NCBI RefSeq assembly: GCF_037265215.1
Contig: NZ_CP147737.1
Coordinates: 3,566,001-3,630,000 of the forward strand
DNA length: 64,000 bases
Direction: 5' to 3'
Origin: Xenorhabdus griffiniae
GTDB taxonomy: Bacteria; Pseudomonadota; Gammaproteobacteria; Enterobacterales; Enterobacteriaceae
Shown here piece by piece: positions 1-9,010 of the stretch (its first letter is position 1; each line of letters opens with the position of its first letter). The position numbers were made by a program, and so were the translations under genes. The notes beneath the pieces are model-generated. The model saw only the letters and a list, made by a program, of their open reading frames with translations. It ran no database searches and had not been told where the DNA came from.

Positions 1-64
1 AAGAAAAAAAGCTGCAATGTGAAAATGGAAGGTATGACCTTCAAATTAAGCGGGAGAAAGTATT

Positions 65-271
65 ATGTCTGAAGTATTGACTGTCGAATGCCCAACGTGT
101 GGCAACACGGTAGTATGGGGCGAAATTAGCCCATATCGCCCATTTTGCAGTAAACGTTGCCAATTAATCGACTTGGGTGAATGGGCCAGTGAAGAAAAAC
201 GAATAGCAAGCCAAAGTGACAGTGCAGAAAATGATAGCTGGAGCGAACAGCCTGAACAATATACGCATTAA
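65..271 (+). CDS. yacG: DNA gyrase inhibitor YacG
   Basis: This is a 68-residue zinc-binding protein of the YacG family, which binds GyrB and inhibits gyrase in E. coli. Four cysteines form the zinc site: CPTC near residues 9-12 and CSKRC near residues 28-32. The acidic, disordered tail is usual for the family. A GGGAG ribosome site lies about 8 bases before the ATG. The last codons and the TAA stop (QYTH-stop) lie inside a palindromic repeat that starts at about 260, so the repeat appears to have supplied the native C-terminus. In E. coli yacG follows zapD and faces mutT, and the same arrangement towards mutT is seen here. Confidence 0.95.
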   Translation: MSEVLTVECPTCGNTVVWGEISPYRPFCSKRCQLIDLGEWASEEKRIASQSDSAENDSWSEQPEQYTH

Positions 272-366
272 ACTTCAAGTTGTAATTTACAACACGCTAT
301 GAAACCTGATTTCTCCCCCGCTTCGCGGGGAGAAATCACACGCATCTTGAAGTTAGGTTGGTATAT
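260..366. repeat. Palindromic repeat family A, copy 1
   Basis: About 107 bases. Outer arms read roughly ATACGCATTAAACTTCAAGT on the left and CGCATCTTGAAGTTAGGTTG on the right, with an inner hairpin, CCCCGCTTCGCGGGG. The same architecture recurs about seven more times in this window (see 12691, 41869, 46915, 47734, 47833, 48003, 51071). It supplies the stop codon of yacG and may act as a transcription terminator between yacG and mutT. An echo of the right end (TTAGGTTGGTATAT) follows at 366-380. Confidence 0.85.
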
Positions 367-476
367 TAGGTTGGTATATAAGTAATACCACGTAACGTTA
401 CGTTATCGCGGTGCCCGTTTTATTTAGCGCCGCTTATATTGAATGATTTAACTTACCCTAATTAATTAAAAATCCT

Positions 477-881
477 TTAGCATGAGCCATTTCCGGTTAA
501 AAAACCAACAATACTGCGGTTTGCTGGAGGAAATTCATCAGCAATTAATTCTGATTGTAAAACCCAACGGGAAGGTTGCCCTTCTTTACCAAACGGCTCA
601 TCTTCCCATTCATCAACCAGGAAAAAATCAAGGGTGATACTTCTATCAGGAAACTCGTGTTTGATGGTGTCAATTAATTCACAATGCGTTACTGTGATCC
701 CAACTTCTTCCTTTAATTCTCTAACCAATGCTTGTTCAGATGTTTCCCCCTGTTCAAGTTTTCCTCCGGGAAACTCCCAAAAACCGCCCATATGTGAATC
801 AGCCCTACGCTGAGTGATAAAAATTTCATCATTGCTATTTTTAATAATACCTGCTGCAATATGCAGATGTTTTTTTTCCAT
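477..881 (-). CDS. mutT: 8-oxo-dGTP diphosphatase MutT
   Basis: 134-residue Nudix hydrolase that removes 8-oxo-dGTP from the nucleotide pool. The Nudix box (GX5EX7REUXEEXGU) is complete around residues 38-60, with the REL and EE core. The motif WEFPGGK just before it is typical of MutT. Length is close to E. coli MutT (129). In E. coli mutT lies directly downstream of secA. Here secA is also on the minus strand, but 12 kb of foreign DNA separates the two, so mutT must use its own promoter in 882-1078. Confidence 0.95.
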   Translation of the reverse strand: MEKKHLHIAAGIIKNSNDEIFITQRRADSHMGGFWEFPGGKLEQGETSEQALVRELKEEVGITVTHCELIDTIKHEFPDRSITLDFFLVDEWEDEPFGKEGQPSRWVLQSELIADEFPPANRSIVGFLTGNGSC

Positions 882-1111
882 AATCGCTTTTCTTACCGTC
901 TATTCTTCAACTTAAGTAACTCTCCATTGCAGGTTACATTAGAATGAGTTTAAGCCGCAAATTTGTATTTCATGCAAAGTGATATCGCTTTTTATTACCA
1001 ATTACCTCTCTGGAAAAAACAAATCATGTGAAAACAAGCTGTAAACAGTGTCTGAAATTAACCTACAAATAGCTTGAAATGACTATTTTAAACATTAAGG
1101 AAGCACGGTTT

Positions 1112-2689
1112 ATGCTAAATGATGTTCAATCATTGATTGAAGCACGGCAAATCGCCTATCAATTTTCTGGTGAAACAAGCCCCCTATTTTCTGGTATCGA
1201 CATATTTTTAAACGCAGGACAACATGCATTAGTTGGGCGCAATGGTATTGGTAAATCCTGGTTGGCAGCAATACTGGCACAGCAGATCCTTCCCACAGAA
1301 GGTAGTGTAAAACACTTTTGTGAGGTAGGTTATTTATCACAAGGTTTAACACCTTTTTCCGGTAATGCCGCAGATCTGCTGGGATTAACCAAAATCATGA
1401 ATGCCAATGAACGTGTCCTGGCAGGAGTTGGTGATGAAACAGATTTTGATGTTATGGAAGGAAACTGGGACTGGCAATTTCAAACTGAGTCTTTATTGGC
1501 AGAAGGTGAACTCAAACCAAGCGTATTAAATCAACCTTTTAGCTCCTTGAGCGGAGGAGAACAAACACGGATCAAGTTACTGGCGCTGAAATGTCAAGGT
1601 GCAGGTTTTATGATTCTGGATGAACCAAGCAATCACCTTGACCGACAAGGCCGCCTTTGGCTGGCTCAGTGGTTAAGTGCTTTTGATGGCGGAGTTCTGT
1701 TGATTACCCATGATACCCAACTATTACAGCATGTATCGGTTGTTTACGAACTCAGCGGATTAGGGTTATCCCGCAGTATCGGAGGATGGGAAACCTGGCT
1801 GGAAAGTAAAGAGCAACTACGGCTGGGTATTCAACGTGAGGTGGATCAAACCAGAAAAAACCTAAAACAAGCCTTACGTGATAAGCAAAAAGATCGTGAG
1901 AAAACCAGCAAAAGGCAAAGTCAAGGTAAGCAACGGCGGGAAAATGCCAATCAGGCTAAAATCCTTCTTGATCACGCATTAGGACGCTCAGAAGCAACAT
2001 TATCACGGATAGCAAAACAGAATGAAGAGCGATTACAACGCAGCTCTTCATTAGCCGCAGAAGCCAGAACAAAACTCGAAATTATCGATCCACTGTCAAT
2101 CGCTGTTGCAACTCCACAAGCAGCAACTTCTCCGTTACTTTACCTTCAGGATGTCATTCTGCCCTTTGGCTCCGACACTCCCATCAGTTTAACCATTAAT
2201 AATGGTGATCGCCTCGCTATTACAGGTAAAAATGGCAGCGGAAAATCCACCTTATTAAAGGTAATGGCAGGTTTACTAGAGCCGAAACAGGGTATCTGTC
2301 GTATCACTCTTTCACACAGTCTGATGGATCAACATTTTTCGTTCCTGTATAAAAACCAATCCGCGTTACATAACTTCCAATTACAATCACCAGGCTGGAC
2401 AGAAGATCGTTACCGTACTCGGTTAGCACAATTGCGTATTCGCGGTGAGGAGGCTTTGAAACCTATCAGTCATCTCAGTGGAGGAGAACAACTTAAAGTC
2501 GCGCTGGCTTGCCTGTTTTGCGGGCCATATGCACCTGCCCTGCTGTTATTGGATGAACCAGATAATCATCTGGATATTGAATCACGTGAGCTGCTGCAAA
2601 AAGCACTACATGATTTTTGCCTTATTCAAAACAGGAAGCCCTCTATTTTCAGCTTATGGTCAAACGGGAAAAATAGGTGCGCTGAATAA
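1112..2689 (+). pseudogene. ABC-F family ATPase, 3' truncated
   Basis: Duplicated soluble ABC ATPase of the ABC-F type, a family that acts on the ribosome. Domain 1 has Walker A (GRNGIGKS), signature LSGGEQ, Walker B (MILDEPSNHLD) and the H-loop THD. A charged linker sits near residues 240-310. Domain 2 has GKNGSGKS, LSGGEQ and LLLLDEPDNHLD. The expected closing strand and second H-loop (normally VSHD) are missing: after ALHDF, at about base 2617, the frame runs into unrelated sequence and stops at 2689. The start at 1112 is preferred because AAGGAAG precedes it; 1079 lacks a ribosome site. The truncation point is the left edge of the Rhs-associated DNA. Loss of the H-loop should impair the second ATP site. 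Confidence 0.8.
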
Positions 2690-2777
2690 GCGTACCTTGC
2701 CTGCCGAATATGACGATGTCCCTGTTAAGCCCATTGCCATTTTATATTCCATCGGCCTGACTTCAAGGAGACAGACA

Positions 2778-2945
2778 GTGTCAGAAAAAGAGAAAAAATC
2801 CCTCACCATATTGCAGGAAGGAAAAACGCGGTTAGAACAGGGACAGGAAGTAATAACCAAACAGGAGGAGCATACTAAAACGGTACGGGCTGGTAACAAA
2901 CTGGTGTTGCGCCACGGGGATAAATTTGGGATGAACGGGGAATAA
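2778..2945 (+). CDS. Small charged protein upstream of Rhs
   Basis: 55 codons from a GTG preceded by AAGGAG at about 2765-2770. The product is mostly helical and charged (SEKEKKSLTILQEGKTRLEQ at its start). It ends 11 bases before the rhs start, so the two are probably translated together. The same frame stays open upstream to 2478, but that part overlaps the ABC-F gene and the truncation junction. I do not recognise the family. It might be an adaptor or remnant of the gene that normally precedes rhs. It has no resemblance to EagR/DcrB adaptors that I can see. Confidence 0.45.
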   Translation: MSEKEKKSLTILQEGKTRLEQGQEVITKQEEHTKTVRAGNKLVLRHGDKFGMNGE

Positions 2946-2956
2946 AGCAGGAAACC

Positions 2957-5900
2957 ATGGTAGAAAACAACGGAACCAGAACAGACAGCAAGGCGGCTAC
3001 TCAGGCAGAAGAATCGACCAGCCCGAAAGCGCCTGATACCCCTAATGAACCGCCCAAACCGAACTCCCCGTTACCACAAAAGGTACGGGATGACAGCCCG
3101 ACAGGGGAAGGCAATACCATCGGTAAAATTGTCGGTCAGGCACCACAGGCAGCCAATCCACCGCATGAAGCTAATGCGGTAATACTTCCGGAAACCAAAG
3201 AAGAAAAAGGGCTTTGGTCGCAGATAAGAGATTACTTTGACACGGGTATGATAAATTCTGTGAATGCCGATGCAGAAGAACGCGCCGCTATATTGGCTAT
3301 GACCGGTCAGACAAAAGCCGCAGAAAACTTACAGGCTGTGACAGAGAACGCCCGGCAGAATGCTGATAAATTTCGTGCGACTGATATGGCTATTGGCGCA
3401 GCGAAACGTGTCAATAACATGGCTGTCGATGCCGCAGAAGCGGTAACAAAACTTCAGGGGAATGCCTCTGCACTGGAAGCACAGGCTCGTGCGGCTGAAC
3501 TGGAAGCTCTGGGACAAAAACGCGCGGCCGAAGGTTTACGTAACACGAGTGTTGCCATCGCTCAAAATACTCAAGAATTTAATCTGGATGCCAAACGAAA
3601 GCGTTTTGATAATCCGATGCAGGAAGGCGGAGCAATGGCAGTAGATACCGGTATGACGGTATCTTTAGCAGGCGAAATACCCAATATACTTAAAAGCATT
3701 AGCGCCTTTTTTACCCTCGGCAAAACGGCCGCTAAGGGGGCTGCCAAACAAGAAGCCAAAGGCGTCGCGAAAGCGAAAACTCAGGCAGCAGGAAAAACTA
3801 AAGATGGGAGCGGGGCTCGCATTAAGAGGGCGTCGAAAACAGACGCTAAAACTATCGATAAACCCGAAAACCACGCCCCGGATCAGGCCAAAAATACGTC
3901 CAGCGACAAACAAGGCAATAACCCGGAAAAAACCACGGGGGGCGGTGACCCGGTCGATATGGCCACCGGTGACTTCCTGCAGGTCTGGCCGGTCATAACA
4001 ATCCCCGGCCTGTTGCCCCTCACCCTGACCCGGACCTACCGCTCCACCGCCAATCCTCAGGGGCTATTCGGACCTAAATGGGCCGATGACTGGTCGCGTC
4101 AACTGGAGATGAGTGACGGCAGGGTACTTTACACGGATGCCGCCGGTGTAGTTTACGACTACCCCACACCGGATAACACCGTCTCGTCCCGAAATAAGCA
4201 CCTGCCCCACTGCCTGCTGACCGGTGAGCGGGACGGCGCACTGAGCCTGACGGACAGCCGAACCCAGCTCACCCATCATTTCAACGCCATAACGGGCAAT
4301 ATCCGCCGTTTGTCTGCCATTACCGACCGCCGCCAAAACACCATTTATTTCCATTACGACAAACAGGATCGGTTAACGGCAGTCGTGCGTAATGACGGTA
4401 TCCGGCTGGTACTGGACTATCAGGACGGGCAACTGCAAGCGATTGATCTGATTGATGGTGACCACCAACAGCGCTGGGTCACCTGCGGCTATGATGCACA
4501 CGGCTATCTGGCAGAGTGCAATGCCTTCCAGCATAACCACCTGTGGCATGAATACAACGCACAGGGCTGGATGACCCGCTGGCACGACACCGACCAGACC
4601 GACCTGTCGGTGACCTACGATGAGCGTGGACGCGTGCTCAGCACCGCCTCGCCCAGTGGTTACTGGTGTGACCGTTTTCGCTATGACGAGGGCACCCGCA
4701 CCACCACCTATCTGGATGCGGAAGGCGGCGAAAGCCGGTTCATCTATAACCCGGACGGGCAGGTTATCCGGGAGATTGACCCGCTGGGGCGCGTCACCCG
4801 CCGCCAGTGGCAAAACAGCCAGAAAATATGGGAAGAAGATCCCGCCGGCCATGTCACTACCTTTGCCTACAATCCCGACGGTGCCCTGACCGAAATGGTT
4901 CTGCCTACCGGTGACATTTTTGCCTATGGCTATGACGAACACGGGCAGCTTATTGAAAGTGTCCTGCCAACGGGTGAACGCTGGCGCTATCACTATGATG
5001 AGCAGGGTAACCTCACCGAACTGACCAATCCACTGGGGCACAAGGAGGCGTACCACTACGGCACCCACGGTGAACTATGCCGGCGCCTCCTCCCCGATGG
5101 CCGCGAGTGGCACTATACCTACGACCAACAGCTGCGCCTGGCGAACATCATGACCCCGGACGGCGAGACGACTGAACTGGCACTGGACATGCTGGGACGC
5201 CTGCGTGGGATCACGAATGCCCTGAAACAACAGACCCGCTACCGCTACAGCGACGACCATGCCGGTCTTAATGGCAGCCTGACCGACATCACCCTGCCCG
5301 ATGGCGTCACCCAGTATCTTGAATATGACAGCGAACGACGTGTGGTAGCGGTGACTGACGGCGAAGAGCGCACCACGCGCTACACATACGGCGCGTTTGA
5401 TCTGCTAACACAGGTGACCCGTCCCGATGGCACGACGCTGCACTTTGGCTATGACCGTCTGACCCGCCTGCAATCGGTCACGGCGTCCACCGGCGAAACT
5501 TACCGTTATGAGCGGGATGCGGCCGGCCAGATTATCCGCGAAACCGATTTTACCGGCCGCACCCTGGAATATCAGTACGATAAACTGGGACGTCGCACCC
5601 AGGTGCAATACCCCGATGGTCAGCAACTGCGCTGGCACTATTCCGCGGCGGGGTTGCTGGTCAGACAGGAAAGCGGGCAGCCAGAAGAAAATCAGTGGGT
5701 ACTGAAAGCAACCACCACGTACGAATACAACAAACGCCATCAACTGGTGAAAGCCGCCAATGCCGATGCCGTGGTGGAATATGAGTATGACAAGACCACG
5801 GGCCTGCCGATTTGTGAGCGTATCAATGGGCGGGAAATCACCCGCGAATGGGACAGCCTGACCGGGCGGCTGATCAGTGAAAGCCTGGAGGGGCACACCC

Positions 5901-7576
5901 TGCACTTTGGCTATCACCCGTTATCAGGCGCGCTGAATCATTTTCAGTTTAACCAACATGCCCCACTGACACTCCGGCACGATGCACTGGGACGGGAAAC
6001 GGTACGCGAAAGTGCCCGCGGATTTATCCTTGCCAGCCGTTATACCGCAACGGGTTTACTGGCCCATCAGTCAGCCGGGCGGGACAGTGCCTTTTTCCAA
6101 GAGGCGCTGTCACAAAACGATCCGCATTTTCCTCCCCAGGCGACCGCCGTCAACCGGAGCTGGCAATACGACCGGGCGCATAATGTCCGGGTTATTGACG
6201 ACAATTGGGGGCAAACCCGCTACCGTTATAATACCAACGACCAGATAGTACACACGCTGTTCGAGGGGTTACGCCCCCATGAAGAGCAATTCAGTTACGA
6301 TGCCAACGGCAACCTGCGCCAACATTTGCCTGTTGATGCGCAGGGCGCAATGGAACAGTTTACACAACACCAGCAGGCTGGCCGGGTGGTACAACGGGGG
6401 GATTCGCGTTATCACTATGATGATAACGGCAGACTTATCGAAAAAATCGAACAGTATGACGGCTTCCGCCCCCAGGTCTGGCGTTACCGCTGGGATACCC
6501 AAAACCAGCTTACCCACTTAGAAACCCCGGATGGCTCGCGCTGGCAGTATTGCTACGACCCGTTTGGTAGGCGAATTCGCAAAATCAAAGAACGCGATGG
6601 AAAACTGACCGCCGCTAATTTGCAACTGTGGCTGGCGGGCAAGCCGGATTTGCCGGATAATCCCAAGGCGCTGGGCGGTTATGATTACCTGTGGAGCGGT
6701 GACCAGCTGATTGAGGAAGTGCCGTTTCAGCGTGACGGCACCCGGCTGGAAGAGAAGCGCGTGCGCTGGCTGTATGAGCCGGGCAGCCTGACGCCAGCGG
6801 CGCGTTTTGAGCGCGGCAAACTGCATTATGCTATCCATGATCATCAGGGCACCGTACGGGAACTGCTGGATGAACAAGGGGAGATGATCTGGGGCCAGCA
6901 CCTGACCACCTGGGGCCACGCCGAAAAACGCGGCGGCGTCCCGTCCCATCACCCGGATTACCATGTTCAGTGTCACTTCCGGTTTTTAGGGCAATATTTT
7001 GATGAGGAGTCGGGTCTTTTTTACAATCGGCACCGCTACTACTCGCCGGAGACTGCGCAGTACATCAGCCCTGATCCCATTGGGCTGAAAGGCGGCCTTA
7101 ATCCTTACGGGTATGTGCATAACCCCTCTAATTGGATCGACCCCTATGGGTTGACAGGTGGATTTGGCAATAAAGGAGATAATGGGGATACCGTCACAGT
7201 GTTTAGAGTTCAAGGAGGAATACCTCCCAATGCAAGTCATCACCGAATAAGAATAGATGATGCAGGAAACCCTAAAATTCAAAATGCCACTTTAAATATT
7301 AGTATTGGTGATACTAAACATGCTGAGCACTTTAAGAATATTAGGGGAGGAGATGCTGAAATCGTTTCATTCGAAATACCTAAATGGCTTAACGAATTTA
7401 TTAAGGAAAATGCCATTCCGCAAAAAGGTTATAAGACAAATCCATTAAATCAGAAGGGAATGGCACCTAAAATAGTAGATCCAACAACTCCCGGTGACTC
7501 ATACGAATTCCCTAAAGTGTGGACTAAGTGGCTAGAAGAAAATGCTGTTCCCGGCTCTGGAAAAGTAAAAAAATAA
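2957..7576 (+). CDS. Rhs polymorphic toxin
   Basis: 1539-residue Rhs protein. Residues 1-330 are Ala/Lys/Glu-rich and probably helical, with no PAAR motif or clear membrane segments. From about 328 the DPVDMATGDF motif opens the RHS shell, followed by many YD repeats (YDERG, YNPDG, YDEHG and the like). The core ends with the self-cleavage pair DPIG (1373) and DPYG (1395), spaced by exactly 18 residues as in autoproteolytic Rhs proteins. The last ~140 residues are the variable toxin, much richer in A+T than the core (switch at about base 7160), a typical swapped tip. Toxin motifs VFRVQGG, NISIGD and EIVSFEIPKW could be the R, S and E strands of an ADP-ribosyltransferase, but this is not secure. 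Rhs effectors are usually delivered by type VI secretion; no T6SS gene is in the window. The ATG follows an AGGA ribosome site. Confidence 0.93.
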   Translation: MVENNGTRTDSKAATQAEESTSPKAPDTPNEPPKPNSPLPQKVRDDSPTGEGNTIGKIVGQAPQAANPPHEANAVILPETKEEKGLWSQIRDYFDTGMINSVNADAEERAAILAMTGQTKAAENLQAVTENARQNADKFRATDMAIGAAKRVNNMAVDAAEAVTKLQGNASALEAQARAAELEALGQKRAAEGLRNTSVAIAQNTQEFNLDAKRKRFDNPMQEGGAMAVDTGMTVSLAGEIPNILKSISAFFTLGKTAAKGAAKQEAKGVAKAKTQAAGKTKDGSGARIKRASKTDAKTIDKPENHAPDQAKNTSSDKQGNNPEKTTGGGDPVDMATGDFLQVWPVITIPGLLPLTLTRTYRSTANPQGLFGPKWADDWSRQLEMSDGRVLYTDAAGVVYDYPTPDNTVSSRNKHLPHCLLTGERDGALSLTDSRTQLTHHFNAITGNIRRLSAITDRRQNTIYFHYDKQDRLTAVVRNDGIRLVLDYQDGQLQAIDLIDGDHQQRWVTCGYDAHGYLAECNAFQHNHLWHEYNAQGWMTRWHDTDQTDLSVTYDERGRVLSTASPSGYWCDRFRYDEGTRTTTYLDAEGGESRFIYNPDGQVIREIDPLGRVTRRQWQNSQKIWEEDPAGHVTTFAYNPDGALTEMVLPTGDIFAYGYDEHGQLIESVLPTGERWRYHYDEQGNLTELTNPLGHKEAYHYGTHGELCRRLLPDGREWHYTYDQQLRLANIMTPDGETTELALDMLGRLRGITNALKQQTRYRYSDDHAGLNGSLTDITLPDGVTQYLEYDSERRVVAVTDGEERTTRYTYGAFDLLTQVTRPDGTTLHFGYDRLTRLQSVTASTGETYRYERDAAGQIIRETDFTGRTLEYQYDKLGRRTQVQYPDGQQLRWHYSAAGLLVRQESGQPEENQWVLKATTTYEYNKRHQLVKAANADAVVEYEYDKTTGLPICERINGREITREWDSLTGRLISESLEGHTLHFGYHPLSGALNHFQFNQHAPLTLRHDALGRETVRESARGFILASRYTATGLLAHQSAGRDSAFFQEALSQNDPHFPPQATAVNRSWQYDRAHNVRVIDDNWGQTRYRYNTNDQIVHTLFEGLRPHEEQFSYDANGNLRQHLPVDAQGAMEQFTQHQQAGRVVQRGDSRYHYDDNGRLIEKIEQYDGFRPQVWRYRWDTQNQLTHLETPDGSRWQYCYDPFGRRIRKIKERDGKLTAANLQLWLAGKPDLPDNPKALGGYDYLWSGDQLIEEVPFQRDGTRLEEKRVRWLYEPGSLTPAARFERGKLHYAIHDHQGTVRELLDEQGEMIWGQHLTTWGHAEKRGGVPSHHPDYHVQCHFRFLGQYFDEESGLFYNRHRYYSPETAQYISPDPIGLKGGLNPYGYVHNPSNWIDPYGLTGGFGNKGDNGDTVTVFRVQGGIPPNASHHRIRIDDAGNPKIQNATLNISIGDTKHAEHFKNIRGGDAEIVSFEIPKWLNEFIKENAIPQKGYKTNPLNQKGMAPKIVDPTTPGDSYEFPKVWTKWLEENAVPGSGKVKK

Positions 7577-7590
7577 ATTAAGGTGGTTAT

Positions 7591-8127
7591 ATGTTTGAGG
7601 AAGATGATGATTTATTAGCCGATGATAATGTTGTTGTTGCAATAAAGAACGATAACATTATTACTTGGTATCAAGCAGACAGAGAGATATGGGTGCTAGA
7701 TAGACAAAAATGGCATAAGGATTTTGTTGACAATGGCATAGCTTGTCCAGAAGACAGTGCTGATGATCGATTCGGTATTTTAATTGTTAATGATTGCACT
7801 AAAGAAAAATTTCTTGAAAATATTTTTCCTTTTAAGGTTGATAATAAAAAACTAAAGGAATTTAAAGAAAAAATACAAGACTCTTCTTCTTGGTGGGACT
7901 CTCACGAGCTATTTCCAATGGCATTCATTGATTTTGATTCAAAAAAATTAAGTGCATGCTATCCATGCCCAGGAAAAATACCTGTAGAAAGATATGTTCC
8001 AGATGGTTGGAATGGTGAGTTCGTTGATTTTATGCGTAAATTTGATGAAAGTATTTTGCCTAAGGATGAAAAGTATTGGGTCATTGATGATATTGACTAT
8101 TTAGAAAAACTTTCTTCCTTATTTTAA
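7591..8127 (+). CDS. Probable immunity protein for the Rhs toxin
   Basis: 178-residue acidic protein starting 15 bases after the rhs stop, with an AGGTGG ribosome site. The sequence is A+T-rich like the toxin tip and unlike the Rhs core. It has an Asp-rich start (FEEDDDLLADDN) and several Trp residues, no signal peptide and no membrane segment, so it should act in the cytoplasm. Position directly behind a variable Rhs C-terminus and before a terminator is the standard place for a cognate immunity gene. The family is not recognised by sequence. Confidence 0.75.
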   Translation: MFEEDDDLLADDNVVVAIKNDNIITWYQADREIWVLDRQKWHKDFVDNGIACPEDSADDRFGILIVNDCTKEKFLENIFPFKVDNKKLKEFKEKIQDSSSWWDSHELFPMAFIDFDSKKLSACYPCPGKIPVERYVPDGWNGEFVDFMRKFDESILPKDEKYWVIDDIDYLEKLSSLF

Positions 8128-8132
8128 TAAAA

Positions 8133-8172
8133 TAGCCGGAAAGATCCCCGTGATCTTCCGGCTTTGTTCTTT
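8133..8172 (+). terminator. Rho-independent terminator after rhs-immunity unit 1
   Basis: Stem AGCCGGAAAGATC / GATCTTCCGGCT with loop CCCGT, followed by a T-rich tail. A near-identical terminator closes the second toxin unit (10170), and decayed versions occur at 11812 and 12766. It is therefore a conserved 3' boundary of the toxin-immunity cassettes. Confidence 0.9.
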
Positions 8173-8196
8173 TCAAGAGCCGCTCACTCCCTGCCC

Positions 8197-8517
8197 TTAG
8201 TTGCTGTTGTAGTCGCCAAGCAGTTCCCGCATTCTCAGCTTAATTTCACTGATTTGCTCTCGCTGGCGCTGGTATTGCTGTTTGAGGCTGTAAGTCTCGT
8301 TACTGTCAGGAATGAGCACTAAACAACCGTCCATAATCTTAACGGTCAGTGTGCCGCCAATCTCAAACCCGGCCTGCTTAAGCCACTGCCCTTTCAGGTG
8401 TATCGCAGGTGGGGCATTGGCCTTGTCATTTTGCGGCACGTATCCCACGGTGTAATAACGTTCGGTTTTTGCCGCTTTATTTACGGCACGGTTTTGCCTA
8501 GAATGCGCCTTAGCCAT
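8197..8517 (-). CDS. SymE family type I toxin-like protein
   Basis: 106 residues. The core matches SymE: YYTVGYVPQ, then AIHLKGQWLKQAGF, then a VKIMDGCLVLIP strand, in an AbrB/MazE-like fold. E. coli SymE is an SOS-induced toxin held down by an antisense RNA. Family members are very often found facing Rhs immunity genes, as here. The Lys/Glu/Gln-rich tail is longer than in E. coli. The gene is antisense to the rhs unit and ends shortly after its terminator. A decayed second copy lies at 10233. An antisense RNA over the start (8500-8600) is possible but I see no clear promoter. Confidence 0.8.
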   Translation of the reverse strand: MAKAHSRQNRAVNKAAKTERYYTVGYVPQNDKANAPPAIHLKGQWLKQAGFEIGGTLTVKIMDGCLVLIPDSNETYSLKQQYQRQREQISEIKLRMRELLGDYNSN

Positions 8518-8614
8518 AGTAACTACTCCTATAGTTGCTTGTGGTTAGCGGCTAGGTCGTGCTCCTACACGGCCGAACCGCGTTAAAAACATTCTCTCTA
8601 CTTAGCTGCCAGTT

Positions 8615-8863
8615 CTATTTACTCCGACTGAATCGGTTGGCGTCATGCTTTAAAATCAATGACTCCAGAAGAACCCGCGCCACTTCCTTCTCTTCAGGGG
8701 AAAATTGGCTAACCGCTTCAAACTGTAAAAGCAGTTCTTCATCCGGCCCTCGTTCACCTTCATCAAAAATCAGCGTATCTGCTCTCACAGAAAGAGCACG
8801 GGACAGCTTACGTATCACATCCAGCGTAGGCTGTACTTCACCTGATTCATAGCGGCGTACCAT
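8615..8863 (-). pseudogene. XRE-family regulator, 5' truncated
   Basis: Reads RRYESGEVQPTLDVIRKLSR followed by a stretch near ALSVRADTLIFDEGERGPDE: the second half of a Cro/C1 helix-turn-helix domain with its usual C-terminal extension. The first half of the DNA-binding domain (about 45 residues) is missing. Homology stops at about 8870-8878, just before G+C-rich DNA of a different character. The Met at 8863 is internal to the original protein, so a functional regulator is unlikely. Confidence 0.75.
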
Positions 8864-8879
8864 TGTGATAGCGTGCCAC

Positions 8880-9010
8880 TCCCCACAGCCCCAAAATGCA
8901 CGTCGGGGTCAAAAAAGTTGGCAGAGCAAAATGGCCGCCGTTCGCTTCTTTGCAAGCCTTGCCCTGTGCGGGCTGGCGAAGCCGTGTGGGTATGACTGCC
9001 TCGGAGATGA
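8880..9010. other. Unassigned G+C-rich junction segment
   Basis: A short stretch between the cut XRE gene and the displaced Rhs core. It has no frame that belongs to either neighbour. The composition and a plus-strand reading containing KMAAVRFFASLALCGLAKP hint at a small prophage or satellite fragment, but I cannot assign it. It marks a recombination junction. Confidence 0.35.

Noticed and set aside
2478..2777. Upstream extension of the small frame before rhs
   Set aside because: The first part is an off-frame reading of the ABC-F gene; the GTG at 2778 has the only good ribosome site.
4373..5068. Long minus-strand open frame (231 codons) inside rhs
   Set aside because: It is a shadow of the G+C-rich YD-repeat coding region on the other strand, with low-complexity composition and no ribosome site. 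The same holds for 5405-5917 and 6518-6976.
8500..8610. Antisense RNA (SymR-like) opposite symE
   Set aside because: Expected from the E. coli symE system but no convincing promoter or terminator could be found.
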